Shown: positions 26,238 through 35,932 of the stretch, piece by piece
Layout: each line of letters begins with the position of its first letter
Numbering within the stretch: position 1 is the stretch's first letter
Assembly (NCBI RefSeq): GCF_900113275.1
Contig: NZ_FOOU01000002.1
Span: forward strand, 310,001-374,000
Origin: Neptunomonas qingdaonensis
GTDB taxonomy: Bacteria > Pseudomonadota > Gammaproteobacteria > Pseudomonadales > Balneatricaceae
Direction: 5' to 3'
Length of the DNA: 64,000 nucleotides
The notes under the pieces: generated by a model
Database searches by the model: none
What the model was told of the DNA's origin: nothing
The model's input: only the letters and a program-made list of their open reading frames with translations
Made by a program: the position numbers and the translations under genes

Positions 26238-26549
26238 TCAGTATGGCTGTTTCATAGAAAAAGGTAACGTACTTGTGCTTTGTGCAGACGCTGGATTACC
26301 GATCATCTCATCATATGGCGATTCGTGTAGCATTTGTGAAGCCAATATATTCAGGCCCTCAAATACATCCCGGATCTGCTGCGAGCTGGTAAAACGCTTG
26401 GGACTGTTGCCCTCATATACCCAGCCGGTGCTATCACCTACGCTAAGTTTAACAAGGTAAACGTTCATCTCATAAGAATAGACTGTCAGCATATCTACCC
26501 TGGTGGGTTGCGACTTAATATCCTTGATGCAAAATTTAGTCTGTTGCAT
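26238..26549 (-). CDS. DUF6482-like small protein
   Basis: The 103-residue protein has two short beta stretches (VYLVKLSVGDSTGWV) and a helix (SSQQIRDVFEGL), then ESPYDEMIGNP. This order resembles the DUF6482 family of Pseudomonas and relatives, which has no known function. The family call is from memory of its pattern and is tentative. It lies 80 bases after the large nuclease gene in the same direction. Confidence 0.55.
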   Translation of the reverse strand: MQQTKFCIKDIKSQPTRVDMLTVYSYEMNVYLVKLSVGDSTGWVYEGNSPKRFTSSQQIRDVFEGLNILASQMLHESPYDEMIGNPASAQSTSTLPFSMKQPY

Positions 26550-26629
26550 AGACTTTCCTCAGAGCGAATCAATTAGCATTAATTTTGTACGTTTCCCTAA
26601 GTGAATTGGATCAACATTTACTGTTATGG

Positions 26630-28804
26630 TCAGCTTTTATTATTGTTAAGTCGTTTTTCGTTCACCATGTTTAACAATTCACCCGCAGCAATAGCATCTG
26701 ACATTGCGCGATGATGACGCTGCATATCAATGCCAAAATGCCTCGTAAGGTTTGCCAAAGAATAAGAGGGCAAGCCTTTATAGTATTTTCGCATCTCTCG
26801 TACCGTACAAAGTTTTGGTCGACGGTAATGCCGCTCTAAACGAGTAAACTCTTCTTTTATGAAGCCATAATCGAAATTAACATTGTGGGCGACAAATACA
26901 CATCCGTTAGTGAACTCATCGATAGCATCTGCTACTTCAGCGAATAATGGTGCATCAGCGACCATGTTGTTATTAATACCCGTGAGTGCTGTGATATTTT
27001 GTGGGATGCGTCGCTGGGGATTAATTAAAGATTGCCACTGCGCCACGACTTCGCCGCCAATCATTTTAACAATACCTACCTCGGTAATACGATGATGTTG
27101 CGCCCTGCCGCCGGTTGTCTCTATATCGACAACCGCATAAGGCTGCATTGGGTCGATCGTCCAATTCACATTAGTAATGCGTACATCAAAGCCTAAGCTC
27201 TGAAGTTTTTGAATGCTGAGGAGTTGATTGCGACGCAGTTGATCACCTTCTGATTTTACTTCTTCAAAACGCAGCCTTTCATTTTCAATCAGCATTAAAT
27301 CGGGAAATCCATCGCTCAAATTTTTCCAGTCCTGAGTCATGGCTTTCAGTAGTGATAACAGTGCGTCCAGATTACTGTGATTAATAAGCAAAATAAGGCG
27401 CTCTAATATATTTTTGCGCCATCTGAATATAATATTGCTCTGGCCATAGTATGTTGCTGCCGACAGAGAGAGCTGTTGAATCAATTTCGCTTTCGAATCC
27501 GTGCTGTTAAGCCGCATGTCAATATGGACTGAGGCGAGCTCATAAAACTGATTCGTTTTAAGTGATGACGGCACATGCTCAAACTCATTAGTTAAGCCTA
27601 ACCCCTCTAGCTCGTATATTTCATGCCAGAAATATAAGCCAAATAACGCTCGCCAAATTTCATTTTCGGTGCGATAGGCTTTGCACTCCCGTTGCTCATA
27701 ATAGGCGACGACTCCCCGCTCAACCGCGCCTTTATGCATTTCATCAATGAGCAGAGTTTGGCTGTTTTCACGCAACATATCGGTGAGTACGCTGGTACGC
27801 TTTTTATGATATTTACGCGCCAAAAAGTCTTCAGCAAAGGCCAGTAAATCCTCAGACAAGGGTGCGTCGATCATACGATTGAGTTCGGTTTCTACTTCGT
27901 CTGTTAAACCTAGTTTATAAGCCTCGCGTGCCCATTTTTCTTGCGCAACGCCCGTGTTAATTGTTTTTAAAACATCAATGGCATGAATTGCATCTTCTTT
28001 GAGCAGCTCGCAAGCCAATAAAAATTTTACTTTAGCGTCCAGCTCATTAGCTTTAGCGCCTATCGGGCGAGGTAAACTTTCAAGATTATTTAGAATAAGC
28101 GAGCGATTCAGCGGATGACGCTGTGCCCGTAATTCATTGTATAGAGAGTGCAAATCAAATGCTGATTTCGCGCTGTCAATGTCAGCGAATCGTGCCATTA
28201 CCTGTGCTTGCTCCTTTCGGGTACGCATAACGCCCAGGTCGCGCATGGAAAATTGATTCAATGTGGAGCGGAAATTGCCAAAGTACAAATAAAGGAAGTA
28301 GCTAATATGTGTTTCAAAATTGCCTTGCCAATAAGACTGTGCAACGCTACTTGAGACGACTGCGTCTAGCTTAGATGACTCTAAAATACAGGTGACTAAT
28401 ATCGATTTAGCTTGTGATTTTTTATATACCAAGGCGGGCTTTTCAGTAAAACCAGTTTCATTCAATTCGTCGATAATTTGAATGATCTCACCTTTGGTGA
28501 GGTGTTCAATAAACGTACTTACTTTGCTTGATTCGAGGGGCTTAAACCATCTTTGTTGGAATAAAAATTTAAAATTAGCAGAAATATCTTCAACCTCTTC
28601 GTAGGTATAAGACGTCGGCTTTACAAATATAGATTTACGGTTAATAAAACGAACAATCAGGCATTGTTGTGATTTCGATAGCCCCATGAAGTCGTGGATG
28701 AATTGTTTATCAGCACTACTTAACAACACCTCACACGGACCCATCACAAATTTTAAAAATTCATGGAAATGGCTCAAATAGTAGAATGTAGGTAAAGATC
28801 GCAA
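26630..28804 (-). CDS. FAN1-type VRR-NUC nuclease fused to a DnaQ-like 3'-5' exonuclease
   Basis: The 724-residue protein begins like bacterial FAN1 (FYYLSHFHEFLKFV; LLSSADKQFIHDF; LIVRFINRK, residues 7-56). A helical TPR-like middle follows, with RTSVLTDMLRENS near 336 and RTENEIWRALFGLYFWHEIY near 378. The VRR-NUC active site is complete: Glu380, Asp502 (GFPDLML) and Glu515-x-Lys517 (FEEVK). From about residue 555 a second nuclease begins, of the DEDDh class: Asp560 and Glu562 (VVDIETTG), Asp645 (HNVNFDYGFI), His698 and Asp703 (HHRAMSDA). FAN1 is a structure-specific nuclease for cross-link repair. The appended exonuclease could trim the ends it makes. Ordinary FAN1 ends after VRR-NUC. Confidence 0.85.
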   Translation of the reverse strand: MRSLPTFYYLSHFHEFLKFVMGPCEVLLSSADKQFIHDFMGLSKSQQCLIVRFINRKSIFVKPTSYTYEEVEDISANFKFLFQQRWFKPLESSKVSTFIEHLTKGEIIQIIDELNETGFTEKPALVYKKSQAKSILVTCILESSKLDAVVSSSVAQSYWQGNFETHISYFLYLYFGNFRSTLNQFSMRDLGVMRTRKEQAQVMARFADIDSAKSAFDLHSLYNELRAQRHPLNRSLILNNLESLPRPIGAKANELDAKVKFLLACELLKEDAIHAIDVLKTINTGVAQEKWAREAYKLGLTDEVETELNRMIDAPLSEDLLAFAEDFLARKYHKKRTSVLTDMLRENSQTLLIDEMHKGAVERGVVAYYEQRECKAYRTENEIWRALFGLYFWHEIYELEGLGLTNEFEHVPSSLKTNQFYELASVHIDMRLNSTDSKAKLIQQLSLSAATYYGQSNIIFRWRKNILERLILLINHSNLDALLSLLKAMTQDWKNLSDGFPDLMLIENERLRFEEVKSEGDQLRRNQLLSIQKLQSLGFDVRITNVNWTIDPMQPYAVVDIETTGGRAQHHRITEVGIVKMIGGEVVAQWQSLINPQRRIPQNITALTGINNNMVADAPLFAEVADAIDEFTNGCVFVAHNVNFDYGFIKEEFTRLERHYRRPKLCTVREMRKYYKGLPSYSLANLTRHFGIDMQRHHRAMSDAIAAGELLNMVNEKRLNNNKS

Positions 28805-28808
28805 TGTC

Positions 28809-28852
28809 AGTATGCTCTATGTAAACGTCATCATCTTAAAGACGAGCATACT
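28809..28852. repeat. 9-bp inverted repeat between the HNH and nuclease genes
   Basis: AGTATGCTC (28809-28817) and GAGCATACT (28844-28852) are perfect inverted copies 26 bases apart, just upstream of the FAN1-exonuclease start. It could be an operator or an mRNA hairpin. Confidence 0.45.
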
Positions 28853-28899
28853 AAATAACTGTTTTTATATACAGCCTTTATTCTGATTCAGGCGCGTAT

Positions 28900-29202
28900 T
28901 CATTGGACTTTTTGTTTGCTAACCCATTTAAAATAATCCACCAACCCAGGTTGATTTTGCATAGCGCTGAGGTTGTTGAGTTGTTTAGCCAGCTCCATTT
29001 CGGTAAAGCGTTTATGCAGGCCGGTGTGGCATTGTCGACAGATATTAATACCCGCAGCAAGTTCAGATTTGCTGTAGTGTTTTTTGAAAAACGTACGACG
29101 ATGCATTTTCTTTGGGATCAAGTGATGAAAAGTGAGAAAGGTTTCGCGCTCGCACAAGGGGCAGAGACCAAAACCTGTCCTTCTTGGAATTTCCCCGGTC
29201 AT
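28900..29202 (-). CDS. HNH endonuclease-like protein
   Basis: The 100-residue protein (ATG at 29202; a TTG at 29214 would add four residues) has two Cys pairs, CPLCERE and CRQC, that would bind structural zinc, and the core FHHLIPKKMHRR followed by INICRQCHTGLHKRF. This is the layout of small HNH nucleases. It is 47 bases after lutC and 95 bases before the FAN1-exonuclease gene, all leftward. A DNA-processing role is likely, but the target is unknown. Confidence 0.7.
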   Translation of the reverse strand: MTGEIPRRTGFGLCPLCERETFLTFHHLIPKKMHRRTFFKKHYSKSELAAGINICRQCHTGLHKRFTEMELAKQLNNLSAMQNQPGLVDYFKWVSKQKVQ

Positions 29203-29248
29203 CAATGCGGCCAACTTATCATTTTATTCGTCTGGACCTAATCAATTT

Positions 29249-29932
29249 TCACTGATCCTCGAGAATAATAATATGCAAAATTTCAGGCCCATGAGCTCCC
29301 TGAACTAACACCCCTTCTATATCGGTTGTGCCACTCACACCCGATATCAGACACATATTTCGCGGCGTCTCTCCCTTTTTAGCAATCTCATTTGCTATCA
29401 GGGCATAGTCATCCATATAGTGGAGTATTTTTGATTTTGGAATAACGGCAATAAGGTACAAGGGTAAAAAGTTCAGCAGGATGGGCATTTCTGTGCTTGA
29501 GTGAACAACAAACGACCCCGTTTCTGCAATACCGTACTCGGCCCAGCATAAACCAACCGTGTTATCTTTTTGAATATCTATATCCGTAGAGATACCCTGC
29601 CAATTCAGCTTTTGCAATCTATCGATACCCTGTACTTTAAGCTCTTGAGGTAAAGAATATTTACCCAGAAATTGATTGACCGAAGCGGGCAAGTCATCAA
29701 GTGCAGAAATCTTTTCACAGCTAGTGCCGATAACCAAACCCGCTTCAATGCGAAGCACTAATGCTTCAGTTGCATCGTCAGATGAAAGCTTTGGTCGGGC
29801 GAACTCACTTTCTTTTAGGATTTCAAGAGCTTCTTGCTGAATGGTCTCTGCATCCTTTGTGATGGTTGGTGTCGCATTTTTAATCGCACTAAAAATACTG
29901 GCTCTGCTCATATCACTTTTTTGATTATTCAT
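29249..29932 (-). CDS. lutC: L-lactate utilization protein LutC (LUD domain)
   Basis: The 227-residue LUD-domain protein is the third part of the LutABC L-lactate oxidation complex. Family pieces are VGLCWAEYGIAETGSFVVHSS near residue 120 and the C-terminal ISGVSGTTDIEGVLVQGAHGPEILHI. It follows lutB after three bases. The complex carries electrons from lactate through iron-sulfur centres; LutC has no cysteine cluster. Confidence 0.88.
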   Translation of the reverse strand: MNNQKSDMSRASIFSAIKNATPTITKDAETIQQEALEILKESEFARPKLSSDDATEALVLRIEAGLVIGTSCEKISALDDLPASVNQFLGKYSLPQELKVQGIDRLQKLNWQGISTDIDIQKDNTVGLCWAEYGIAETGSFVVHSSTEMPILLNFLPLYLIAVIPKSKILHYMDDYALIANEIAKKGETPRNMCLISGVSGTTDIEGVLVQGAHGPEILHIIILEDQ

Positions 29933-29935
29933 TAT

Positions 29936-31360
29936 TTATACACCATCACTTTTGGCTTTTTTCATCTTTCTATATTGCTGCATAAACGTTTTTGATTCTG
30001 GTTCAATCAAATCACGGTTACGGGTCCAACCCGACGTCAGTGGCATATATTTAATCCACCCCTGACGGCTGAACAGCTTCATAAAGACAACTCCGCAAGA
30101 ACAAAACAATTGAAACACCCTTGGCCTTTTAGCCAACGCGGCAAAAGCTTGGACAATAAAACGGTTGGTTAACGGTTCATATTTCTTCTGCCAGGAGCGT
30201 GCTCGCAGCGAGCGTATTAATTTAGGGAGTGGGATATTAACCGGACAAACCTCTTCACAGCGCCCATTGAGTGTGCAGGCATGAGTCTGTTTGTTGGCCA
30301 CTTCAAGGCTGTCTAAATGAGGCGTCAGAACCGACCCCATCGGCCCGGGATAAACTGAGCCATATGCATGACCACCAATATGTTTGTATACCACACAGTG
30401 ATTCATGCATGCTCCGCAACGGATGCAACGCAACATCTCCTCCATGCCATCAGCTAACATTTTGGTACGCCCATTATCGACCAGGACAATATGGCATTCT
30501 TCAGGCCCGTCTGCATCATTAGCCCTTTTAGGCCCGTTATGGAAGGTGATGTATTGTGTGATTTCTGCCCCGGTAGCCGAGCGGGTCAACAATCGCAGTA
30601 AAGGCACAGCATGAGCCATTGACGGGACTAACTTTTCAATGCCTGCTGTCACTATATGAACTTTAGGCGGCGTTATCGTGAGTTCAGCGTTACCTTCATT
30701 GGTGACTGTGCACGTTGAACCACTATCAGCCAGCAAAAAGTTAGAACCACTGATACCTATATCTGACGTTAAGAATTTAGTACGAAGATCCCGACGGGCA
30801 CTTCTGACAAGATCAGTAATCTCTTCGGAATAGGTTGGATCTAGGTGAAACTCCCTAAAGAGCTTGACGACATCTTCTCTACTGCGGTGCATCGCTGGCC
30901 AGACAATATGAGAAGGGGGATCACCCGCAAGCTGAATGATATGTTCTGCCAGATCCGTTTCGATTCGTTCGATTTCTGAATTATCAAAAGCATGTGTTAA
31001 GCCAATTTCTTCACCCAGCATAGACTTACTTCGGGTGACTTTTTTAGCCTTGTGCTGACGACAAATATCCAGAACAATCTTAGTCGCTTCTTCACCTGTA
31101 CTCGCCCAGTGAACAATCGCTCCTTGAGCCAACGCATTTTTCTCAAACTCAGCCAAATAATGATCCATATACTTAATCGTATGATCTTTGACTTTTTGCC
31201 CCTGCATACGTGCATTTTCAAACTCGGGGAAGTTAGCAATCGCTTCGGCACGCTTCTTTTCGGCTTTATCAGTCGTGCGCCGAATAATCATTTTCAAATC
31301 AGGCTGCGCTAAAGCCTTGCTAACGTTCTTGTAAAAATCTTCAGGCTTATTAACTTGCAT
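29936..31360 (-). CDS. lutB: L-lactate utilization iron-sulfur protein LutB
   Basis: The 474-residue protein joins a LUD domain (residues about 60-300, with GISGSNFLLADSGSTCTVTNEGN) to a bacterial-type two-cluster ferredoxin domain. The first cluster motif CIRCGACMNHC near 312 is complete. The second reads ACTLNGRCEEVCPVNIPL, with Asn in place of one usual Cys but an extra Cys three residues earlier. A hydrophobic C-terminal part follows. It overlaps lutA by 11 bases. Confidence 0.88.
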   Translation of the reverse strand: MQVNKPEDFYKNVSKALAQPDLKMIIRRTTDKAEKKRAEAIANFPEFENARMQGQKVKDHTIKYMDHYLAEFEKNALAQGAIVHWASTGEEATKIVLDICRQHKAKKVTRSKSMLGEEIGLTHAFDNSEIERIETDLAEHIIQLAGDPPSHIVWPAMHRSREDVVKLFREFHLDPTYSEEITDLVRSARRDLRTKFLTSDIGISGSNFLLADSGSTCTVTNEGNAELTITPPKVHIVTAGIEKLVPSMAHAVPLLRLLTRSATGAEITQYITFHNGPKRANDADGPEECHIVLVDNGRTKMLADGMEEMLRCIRCGACMNHCVVYKHIGGHAYGSVYPGPMGSVLTPHLDSLEVANKQTHACTLNGRCEEVCPVNIPLPKLIRSLRARSWQKKYEPLTNRFIVQAFAALAKRPRVFQLFCSCGVVFMKLFSRQGWIKYMPLTSGWTRNRDLIEPESKTFMQQYRKMKKAKSDGV

Positions 31361-32174
31361 CTTTGCCTCCTGAAAGCTGTGGCGCTAAACCAGCCAGAAC
31401 TTCAGCGGTATGCAATGCCTTTATTTCCTTGTGCCCTTCCCGATTGAGCTTACCCGCCATATTCATTAAGCAGCCCATATCACCACCGAGCAGGTAATCT
31501 GCTTCAGTAGCTAATACATTTTCGATTTTTTCGGCGACGATCTCATTAGAAATATTCGAGTATTTCACACAAAATGTTCCACCAAAACCGCAGCATTCGG
31601 CATGACCATTAAGAGGGTTATGCTCTAACCCTTTCACTTTTGACAACATCTTTCTGGGCTGTTCATAAACATGAAGAGAACGATATCCTGAGCAGCTATC
31701 GTGATAAGTATATGATCCCTCAAGCTCAATACCTGTGGGTTCGAAGTTACAAACATCGACCAGAAAGGAAAGGAGCTCATGCGTTATATCTGCCAAATGC
31801 TGCGCCCTTGCGAGCCATTCTGGCTGATCTTTAAAGACTTCGACAAAATTCTTTTTGATCATTGCTGCACATGACCCGGAAGGGACAACCACGTAATCAA
31901 AATTTTCAAATTGCTTAATCGTTTGATAGGCAATCTGACGTGTCCCTTCATCATCACCTGAATTAAAGGCGGGCTGTCCACAACAAGACTGGAGTTCTGG
32001 AACCTCAACATTGCACCCGGCTTGCTCAAGTAATGTTATTGAAGCGAAGCCTATAGAGGGGCGCATTGTATTGACTAAGCAGGTAACAAATAGCCCTACT
32101 TTCTTTTCGGAGATATTCAGGCAATCAATTGCATTAGATTGCGTTCGATCAGTATTACTAATTGTTTGAGACAT
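31350..32174 (-). CDS. lutA: L-lactate utilization iron-sulfur protein LutA
   Basis: The 274-residue protein has the two CCG domains of heterodisulfide-reductase-like subunits: CCGQPAFNSG near residue 65 and CCGFGGTFCVKYSNI near 195, with upstream cysteines in LFVTCLVNTM and TYHDSCSGYR. It is the first gene of lutABC, which oxidises L-lactate to pyruvate. An LldR/PdhR-type operator lies 170 bases upstream. No lactate permease or regulator gene is next to it. Confidence 0.9.
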   Translation of the reverse strand: MSQTISNTDRTQSNAIDCLNISEKKVGLFVTCLVNTMRPSIGFASITLLEQAGCNVEVPELQSCCGQPAFNSGDDEGTRQIAYQTIKQFENFDYVVVPSGSCAAMIKKNFVEVFKDQPEWLARAQHLADITHELLSFLVDVCNFEPTGIELEGSYTYHDSCSGYRSLHVYEQPRKMLSKVKGLEHNPLNGHAECCGFGGTFCVKYSNISNEIVAEKIENVLATEADYLLGGDMGCLMNMAGKLNREGHKEIKALHTAEVLAGLAPQLSGGKDAS

Positions 32175-32901
32175 TTACCCGCCCTTGTCAACGAAGATGT
32201 CGCTATTCTTATTTTGTTATAAGTCAGTTCAGGTATTTACCCAACTTCTCAATATGACTTTTAATCTAATACAAATAATGATTGAAAGCTTACTAAATAA
32301 CAATAACGCCTATTCAAAAGCAACAGCAGGTATTTACACTAACTGGTCTTACCATTAAATCTCCATAGCCAAGGCCCTGAGATGAAATCCTGAATAAGCC
32401 TATACAATCTTTATACTCTGCATAATCCATGAGGACACTGACAAATTAACCTTATTATTCAAGCTAGAATCAAACAAAAAAACGAATCATAAGATTCAGC
32501 TATTAAGCTACTGAATTAACACTATTAATTTGATAAGAAAAGGTGAGTTCGAATCGCCGGCCTCTAGCATGTCAAAGTCGATTACCTGCTTTTTTGCGAA
32601 GGAAAAGAACAGACACCTGCAATTAACTGAATCTGCTTTGACCTTGGCGTCAGGCTTCATCGCCTCATAGCCGCTGACGATAGCGGTTTAGCGGCTGATT
32701 TGGTAACCTGCATCACTTGTTTTGATCTCCTTTATTAGCACTAGATTTCCATGCACTTATGATCAAGCGCCGGGGCTGGCTGAACAAAAAAGTGTAACTT
32801 TTTAATGAATACACATGAAACAACATGAACACAGCAGAAACAGTCTGACTCAACAAGATAATAGCTAACCAATTGTTTTATATAGGCATAATAGATTTAT
32901 A
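32175..32901. other. Gene-free spacer between lutA and mutS
   Basis: These 727 AT-rich bases hold no convincing gene on either strand. They contain the lut operator (32344-32354), an inverted repeat AGCCGCT/AGCGGCT at 32669-32696, and a T-arm-like GTTCGAATC near 32546. In Pseudomonas this side of mutS carries cinA and recA; neither is here. Confidence 0.6.
32344..32354. promoter_or_regulatory. LldR/PdhR-type GntR operator upstream of lutABC
   Basis: TGGTCTTACCA fits the TGGTnnnACCA palindrome bound by FadR-subfamily GntR regulators of lactate and pyruvate genes (LldR, PdhR; E. coli LldR sites read TTGGCCTTACCAA). It lies upstream of lutA and nowhere near another operon start, so lactate-responsive control by a regulator encoded elsewhere is likely. 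Confidence 0.65.
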
Positions 32902-35487
32902 ATGAGTAAAAAAACAGCTAAAACAATAGCTACAAAGCCTGAACACACACCGATGATGCAGCAGTATTTTAAAATTAAAGCTGAACATCCGGATCAGCTG
33001 GTTTTTTATCGGATGGGGGATTTTTACGAGCTATTTTATGATGACGCTAAGCGCGCATCAGCGTTGCTCAACATTTCACTGACGGCGCGGGGAAAATCAG
33101 GCGGCAATCCGATTCCTATGGCGGGTCTGCCTTATCATGCGGCCGAAGGCTATATCGCCAAAATTGTCAGCGCAGGCGAGTCTGTCGTTATTTGTGAACA
33201 GTTTGGTGATCCTGCCGCGAGCAAAGGCCCCATGGAACGCAAGGTTGCGCGTATCGTTACACCGGGCACCTTAAGTGACGAAGCTTTTTTAGATGAATCC
33301 CGCGATAACATATTATTGGCGATCTACGCCTCCCAGTCACGCTATGGCGTTTCTTTAGTCGATATCAGCACCGGGCGTTTTAGCCTGATGGAGCTTGAGG
33401 ATGACGAGTCATTACTCGCTGAATTAGAGCGCCTCAAACCTGCAGAAGTGCTGTATAACGACGACAGCAATCTGGGCCAACTACTCAAAGGGCGTAAAGG
33501 CATTCGCCCGCAAGCCCCGTGGAATTTTGAACCGGAAACCTCACAGCGCTTATTGTGCCAACAGTTCAACACGCAAGATCTTGAAGGTTTCGGTTGTGCA
33601 CAGATGCACATCGCCATTGGTGCGGCAGGATGCCTGCTGCAATACGCAAAAGACACGCAACGCTCTGCTTTACCGCATATCCGTCGACTACAGATAGAAC
33701 AACGATCTGAAACCGTTATTCTGGATGCAGCAACACGCCGCAATCTGGAAATTGATCAGAACCTGGCCGGCGGGCGCGAAAATACTTTATTAAGCGTGAT
33801 GGATAACACCGCCACGTCGATGGGTAGCCGGCTGTTGCGACGCTGGTTAAACCAGCCCCTCAGGGACAAAAGTACATTACTGCAACGCCAAAGCTCGATT
33901 CGCTGGTTGCAGCAAAACTATCGCTATGAATCCCTGGCAGAAACACTCAAGGGGATAGGCGATATTGAGCGTATTTTATCACGTGTCGGGCTGGGTTCTG
34001 CACGCCCCCGAGACCTCGAACGCCTGAAAGATGCTTTGCAGCGTCTACCTGAACTGCAAGCGTTACTCGTCGATGAACATCGTGCACCTCATATCAATGC
34101 ATTATCAGCGTCGATCAGTGAATTCCCGGAACAAGCCAGCTTACTGAAAAAAGCCATTATGGATAACCCTCCCGTGGTGATTCGGGATGGCGGTGTTATT
34201 GCTGAAGGTTATGACGAAGAGTTAGACGAGCTGCGCAATATCAGTGAAAACGCCGGCGACTATTTGATCAAACTAGAGCAACAAGAACGTGAACGCTCGG
34301 GCATATCCACACTCAAGGTGGGATACAACCGGGTACATGGCTACTTTATCGAGATCAGCAAAGGCCAGGCGGATGCCGCACCTGCTGATTATATTCGCCG
34401 CCAGACACTGAAAAATGCTGAACGCTTTATCACTCCCGAACTTAAAAGTTTTGAAGACAAAGCACTCAGTGCTAAAAGCCGCGCGCTGGCACGTGAAAAA
34501 TCCTTGTATGAAGCACTCATAGCCCTATTAGCAGAACAGCTTCCTGCATTGCAGGATTGCGCACAGGCACTGGCAGAACTGGATACACTCAACAACCTTG
34601 CCGAGCGGGCTGATACACTTAACTTTAACGCCCCTCACCTGCATGATACGCCACAGCTTCATATTATTGCGGGACGCCATCCGGTCGTTGAGTCGGTCCT
34701 GGAGTCACCCTTTGTTGCCAATGATCTGTCACTGGATCCCGAGCGACGCATGCTGATCATCACCGGCCCAAACATGGGCGGTAAATCCACCTACATGCGC
34801 CAGGCGGCACTCATAAGCTTGTTGGCACACATTGGCAGTTATGTGCCTGCTGAAGTGGTCAACATTGGCATTATGGATCGTATCTTTACGCGCATGGGCT
34901 CTTCGGATGATTTGGCCGGTGGGCGATCTACCTTTATGGTAGAGATGACAGAAACCGCTAACATTTTACACAATGCCACTGAAAACAGTCTGGTGCTGAT
35001 GGATGAAGTGGGCAGAGGAACCAGCACCTTCGACGGTTTATCCCTAGCGTGGTCTGCAGCAGAGTTTCTGGCGTTACAGATTAAAGCTTTTACCTTATTC
35101 GCCACGCACTATTTTGAGCTTACCGCGCTTCCTGAGCAGCAGGAAGGTGTCTTTAACGTTCACCTCAACGCTCTGGAACACCAGGACAGCATCGTTTTCA
35201 TGCATGAAGTTCATGATGGACCCGCAAGCCAGAGTTACGGTTTACAAGTGGCACAACTGGCCGGGGTGCCTGACCACGTGATCGCTCAGGCAAAACAAAA
35301 ACTAATTCAGCTGGAAGCCGATTCTGTTGTATCAAGCAAGCGTGCTGCACCGCCACCGCCCATTCAGGATGATATGTTCAACTCACATACCCACCCGGCC
35401 ATCGAACAACTAAAACAGCTGGATGTGGACAATCTCTCTCCACGTGAGGCACTGGAACTGCTATATTCATTAAAAAGTAAACTTTAA
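32902..35487 (+). CDS. mutS: DNA mismatch repair protein MutS
   Basis: The 861-residue protein has the full MutS layout. The mismatch-binding Phe-x-Glu is Phe41-Glu43 in [10 protein letters not shown]. The connector, lever and clamp domains follow, and the ATPase near residue 620 has Walker [14 protein letters not shown], Walker [17 protein letters not shown] and the [10 protein letters not shown] switch. It recognises base mismatches and recruits MutL. The ribosome site before the ATG is weak. It is the first gene of the conserved block to its right and is followed by fdxA. Confidence 0.97.
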   Translation: MSKKTAKTIATKPEHTPMMQQYFKIKAEHPDQLVFYRMGDFYELFYDDAKRASALLNISLTARGKSGGNPIPMAGLPYHAAEGYIAKIVSAGESVVICEQFGDPAASKGPMERKVARIVTPGTLSDEAFLDESRDNILLAIYASQSRYGVSLVDISTGRFSLMELEDDESLLAELERLKPAEVLYNDDSNLGQLLKGRKGIRPQAPWNFEPETSQRLLCQQFNTQDLEGFGCAQMHIAIGAAGCLLQYAKDTQRSALPHIRRLQIEQRSETVILDAATRRNLEIDQNLAGGRENTLLSVMDNTATSMGSRLLRRWLNQPLRDKSTLLQRQSSIRWLQQNYRYESLAETLKGIGDIERILSRVGLGSARPRDLERLKDALQRLPELQALLVDEHRAPHINALSASISEFPEQASLLKKAIMDNPPVVIRDGGVIAEGYDEELDELRNISENAGDYLIKLEQQERERSGISTLKVGYNRVHGYFIEISKGQADAAPADYIRRQTLKNAERFITPELKSFEDKALSAKSRALAREKSLYEALIALLAEQLPALQDCAQALAELDTLNNLAERADTLNFNAPHLHDTPQLHIIAGRHPVVESVLESPFVANDLSLDPERRMLIITGPNMGGKSTYMRQAALISLLAHIGSYVPAEVVNIGIMDRIFTRMGSSDDLAGGRSTFMVEMTETANILHNATENSLVLMDEVGRGTSTFDGLSLAWSAAEFLALQIKAFTLFATHYFELTALPEQQEGVFNVHLNALEHQDSIVFMHEVHDGPASQSYGLQVAQLAGVPDHVIAQAKQKLIQLEADSVVSSKRAAPPPPIQDDMFNSHTHPAIEQLKQLDVDNLSPREALELLYSLKSKL

Positions 35488-35579
35488 GGCACTCTTTAAA
35501 GAAGCCAAATAACAAAACTATTTACAAAACCAATGGCAGTCCTAATTGCCAGCCGAAAAAATATGCGTGGAGGTAAATA

Positions 35580-35903
35580 ATGACCTATGTAGTGACGCAA
35601 AACTGTATACGCTGTAAATATACGGATTGTGTGGAAGTCTGCCCGGTAGATTGCTTTTACGCAGGCGAAAATTTTCTGGTCATCCATCCTGATGAATGCA
35701 TAGATTGCGGTTTATGTGAGCCGGAATGCCCTGCGGAAGCGATTTTCTTAGATGATGATGTCCCGGAAGATCAGCAGATATTTATAGAGATAAATGCTCA
35801 ACTGGCAGAAAAGTGGCCCAATATTACCGAGCGTATTGAACCCATGGAAGATGCGGAAGAATGGAAAGACAAGCCTAACAAGCTTGCCCTTCTCATTAAA
35901 TAA
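35580..35903 (+). CDS. fdxA: 7Fe ferredoxin
   Basis: The 107-residue ferredoxin has the 3Fe-4S plus 4Fe-4S layout of the Azotobacter FdI type: [18 protein letters not shown] at the N-terminus and [16 protein letters not shown] near residue 40. GGAGG lies just before the ATG. The mutS-fdxA-rpoS order is the same in Pseudomonas. It is convergent with rpoS, with only 29 bases between the stops and no clear terminator. Confidence 0.95.
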   Translation: MTYVVTQNCIRCKYTDCVEVCPVDCFYAGENFLVIHPDECIDCGLCEPECPAEAIFLDDDVPEDQQIFIEINAQLAEKWPNITERIEPMEDAEEWKDKPNKLALLIK

Positions 35904-35932
35904 TCACGAGTAGATGACATAATTAACAACGA

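Noticed and set aside
32540-32575. Possible tRNA gene
   Set aside because: Only a T-loop-like GTTCGAATC is present. The flanking five-base arms are not complementary and no anticodon or D arm is found upstream.
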